Of a stretch of 15,434 nt of DNA, positions 13,656-15,434 are shown one piece after another (position 1 is the first letter of the stretch; every line of letters begins with the position of its first letter). The DNA lies in assembly GCA_902767455.1 (NCBI GenBank), contig CACXHH010000213.1, positions 1 through 15,434 of the forward strand, read 5' to 3'. This DNA comes from an uncultured Eubacteriales bacterium. GTDB taxonomy: Bacteria; Bacillota; Clostridia; Christensenellales; Borkfalkiaceae. The position numbers were made by a program, and so were the translations under genes. The notes beneath the pieces are model-generated. The model was not told the origin of the DNA, ran no database searches, and was given only the letters and a program-made list of their open reading frames with translations.

Positions 13656-15434
13656 TTACGATTTTTTCTCATAAAACTCCACGACGTGTTCGCTTAAAAC
13701 GTCCGCTTCAAAAGTCAGAACGAAACACTCGCCCGCGGGCGATGAAACGTCTGACAAGAAGGGATAAACGGAGCCGTCTTTTGCGTAAGCATCGAGCCGC
13801 GCCGACTTACCGTCGACGAGCGCTTTTTCTATCGCGAGCCCGTTCGGCGCAACGAGTTTTACGGTTATTTTTCGTTTTTCAAAGCCGAGAGAATACCCTT
13901 CTCCAACGTTCGTTGCGGATATTTTGAGTTCGTAACGCCCGTTTTTCTCGTCGTAATCGGCGGAATACACGGTAGTCGCGAACGCTCCCGTCTTATACGC
14001 CGTAGTCAAGCCGTCGTCTTCGTACAAAATATCCGAATACTTTTGCGACTTTGACGGATAGTATTCGAGAGTAAGCTCGTCGAGCTTCATATATTTAGCC
14101 TTTTCGACGCGCCCCGCAAGCGGTATGACCGCGCCTTCGAGAACGAACGCGGGCGTTTCACGGATATTCCTTGCCGAATCCACGACCTTTCCGCCTTCGA
14201 CGATCTCGCCGCCGAACGCCTCTACGAAACGGCGTTTGGGAAGATAAAAGCTTGCGTCGCGCTTTGTAAGCGTAAACAGTTTCAGCCCCGCTTCGTTTTC
14301 GCCCTGATAGTATTCTATACGACAATCGTAAGTTTTTTCGGGCTCCGTTTCGATAACGAAGTTTTCGACCATACCGTGGTCGTTCCAGTCGTCGACGACG
14401 AGCTTTCCGTCGATATAAACCCGCACTCCGTCGTCGCTTGAAACGTAAAGGTTTTCACGCCCCAAAAGGCGTATCTTGCCTTCGAATACGGCGCAAAAAT
14501 GCGTTGACGGAAGTTCAGGTTCGAGCTTCTCGCCGCTCGTAAGCAAAAAGTTTATCTCGTCATAAGTTTTTTCGGACAAGACTTCTCCGCCAAGCTTTTT
14601 ACCGCGGTAAAAGCGCGCTTTCATTCCGCAAGGGAACTCTTTCTTCGTAAGATACCGCCTTAAAGTATCTTCGGTGACGGGAGATACTACGAGCCCCTTT
14701 CCGATAGCGTAAGCGCTGTAAACTCCTTTCGTCGTTTCGTCGTCTGGAAATGCAAACGACAGCGGAAGTATAAGCCCCGTTCCGTCGCGATAAGCTTTAT
14801 AGGCTTGCGTGTAAATAAGCGGCATGAGCCGATAACGCATATTTACGTACGCCGAGCATATCTCAAAGCACTCTTCGTCGTAAACCCACGGCTCGCGCGT
14901 CTTTAAACTCGTGACAGTCGAGTGCGGACGGAGCACCGGCGACAGACAGCCGTATTGATACCAGCGGATAAAATCGTCACGCGTGGGCGTTCCGACGTGC
15001 CCGCCGATATCGCTCGAATACCAACTTACGGCGGAGTTTGCGCACCTGACGGCGTTTTCGACTTCTGTTTTCAACGATTCGAGCGTGCACGGTATATCGC
15101 CGCTCCATTGAACGGGATAGCGGTGAGAAGAACTTTCGCGTATGCCGAGATACGTTCCGTTATTTATTTCGGAAACGTTAGCCATTATCATAGGGCGACG
15201 GTTTCTTCTCGATTTATCTTGCGTTTCACTATAAAACCTTTCGGTCACGTCGTGATACAGATACATACCGATAATCTCTTTGCGCATGGGTTGGAAGGGA
15301 TAATCGAAAGGGTGCCCCCAGTTACGGTCGAACCACCACACGTCAAGCCCCATATCGAGAAAAGCTTTAAGGTTTTTCTCGCGGAATACTATCTCGTCGC
15401 CGTCGAAGGCGTCGTTCGCGGAGCTTGTGGGCAA
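13656..15434 (-). CDS. Glycoside hydrolase family 31 with PA14-like insert, 5' end missing
   Basis: The last 592 codons of a longer gene; it runs off the right edge, and the first visible codon (TTG) is not a credible start. The GH31 barrel is seen from strand 4 on: VWWFDRNWG (nucleophile aspartate at about residue 36 of this fragment), QWSGDIPCTLESLK (acid/base aspartate at about 113) and SSDIGGHVGTPTRDDFIRWYQYG. Family 31 members are mainly alpha-glucosidases and alpha-xylosidases that retain configuration. A PA14-like beta domain (about 272-388, with YVSSDDGVRVYIDGKLVVDDW) is inserted into the C-terminal beta region, which then resumes and is followed by a DUF5110-like module (about 430-560). 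PA14 domains commonly bind carbohydrate. Specificity cannot be told, and a signal peptide cannot be judged as the N-terminus is missing. Confidence 0.92.
   Translation of the reverse strand: MPTSSANDAFDGDEIVFREKNLKAFLDMGLDVWWFDRNWGHPFDYPFQPMRKEIIGMYLYHDVTERFYSETQDKSRRNRRPMIMANVSEINNGTYLGIRESSSHRYPVQWSGDIPCTLESLKTEVENAVRCANSAVSWYSSDIGGHVGTPTRDDFIRWYQYGCLSPVLRPHSTVTSLKTREPWVYDEECFEICSAYVNMRYRLMPLIYTQAYKAYRDGTGLILPLSFAFPDDETTKGVYSAYAIGKGLVVSPVTEDTLRRYLTKKEFPCGMKARFYRGKKLGGEVLSEKTYDEINFLLTSGEKLEPELPSTHFCAVFEGKIRLLGRENLYVSSDDGVRVYIDGKLVVDDWNDHGMVENFVIETEPEKTYDCRIEYYQGENEAGLKLFTLTKRDASFYLPKRRFVEAFGGEIVEGGKVVDSARNIRETPAFVLEGAVIPLAGRVEKAKYMKLDELTLEYYPSKSQKYSDILYEDDGLTTAYKTGAFATTVYSADYDEKNGRYELKISATNVGEGYSLGFEKRKITVKLVAPNGLAIEKALVDGKSARLDAYAKDGSVYPFLSDVSSPAGECFVLTFEADVLSEHVVEFYEKKS

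Overview
This window looks like ordinary chromosome from a low-to-mid-GC monoderm bacterium, most likely a Clostridia-type member of the Bacillota. The reasons are a SpoVT-type sporulation regulator followed by a SpoVB/YabM-type flippase and a YabN-type MazG protein (the Bacillus subtilis spoVT-yabM-yabN order), a lipoprotein signal where a diderm would use a periplasmic protein, Gram-positive-style Shine-Dalgarno sites, and AT-rich intergenic regions with consensus sigma-A promoters. All recognisable genes lie on the minus strand, so transcription reads from high to low coordinates. I see no mobile elements, CRISPR array, rRNA or tRNA. The species cannot be named from the sequence alone.

Right part (15434 to about 8000), in transcription order: the 3' part of a family 31 glycoside hydrolase carrying a PA14-like insert, ending at a strong hairpin terminator (about 13588-13622). 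Then comes a tightly packed housekeeping/sporulation operon: spoVT, a SpoVB/YabM-like flippase, mazG (YabN type), dusB, a short nitrilase-fold protein that seems to have lost its catalytic residues, and trmL. Several of these overlap or nearly touch. A terminator at about 7995-8020 closes the unit.

Left part (about 7907 to 1): an iron-uptake locus with the gene content and order of the FTR1/P19 systems of Campylobacter jejuni (cj1658-cj1663) and uropathogenic E. coli (FetMP with accessory genes). It encodes an FTR1-family permease, a P19/Tp34-family metal-binding lipoprotein, a membrane protein with a DUF2318 cysteine domain, two FtsX/MacB-type ABC permeases and their ATPase. The expected division of labour (from homologues) is metal capture by P19, transport through FTR1, and redox or accessory work by the DUF2318 protein and the ABC module. 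The thioredoxin-like genes that close the Campylobacter cluster are not in the window and could lie beyond its left edge.

The locus is split into two transcription units by a perfect 17-bp hairpin after P19. Each unit has its own promoter, and both promoters carry the same undescribed operator, TGAA-N6-TTCA. There are five copies in all. One sits at exactly the same distance downstream of each -10 box, and the upstream copies differ in position by exact 11-bp steps, so all could lie on one face of the helix. This is the most noteworthy signal in the window: two coordinately controlled iron promoters with a dyad that does not fit the standard Bacillus Fur 7-1-7 box.
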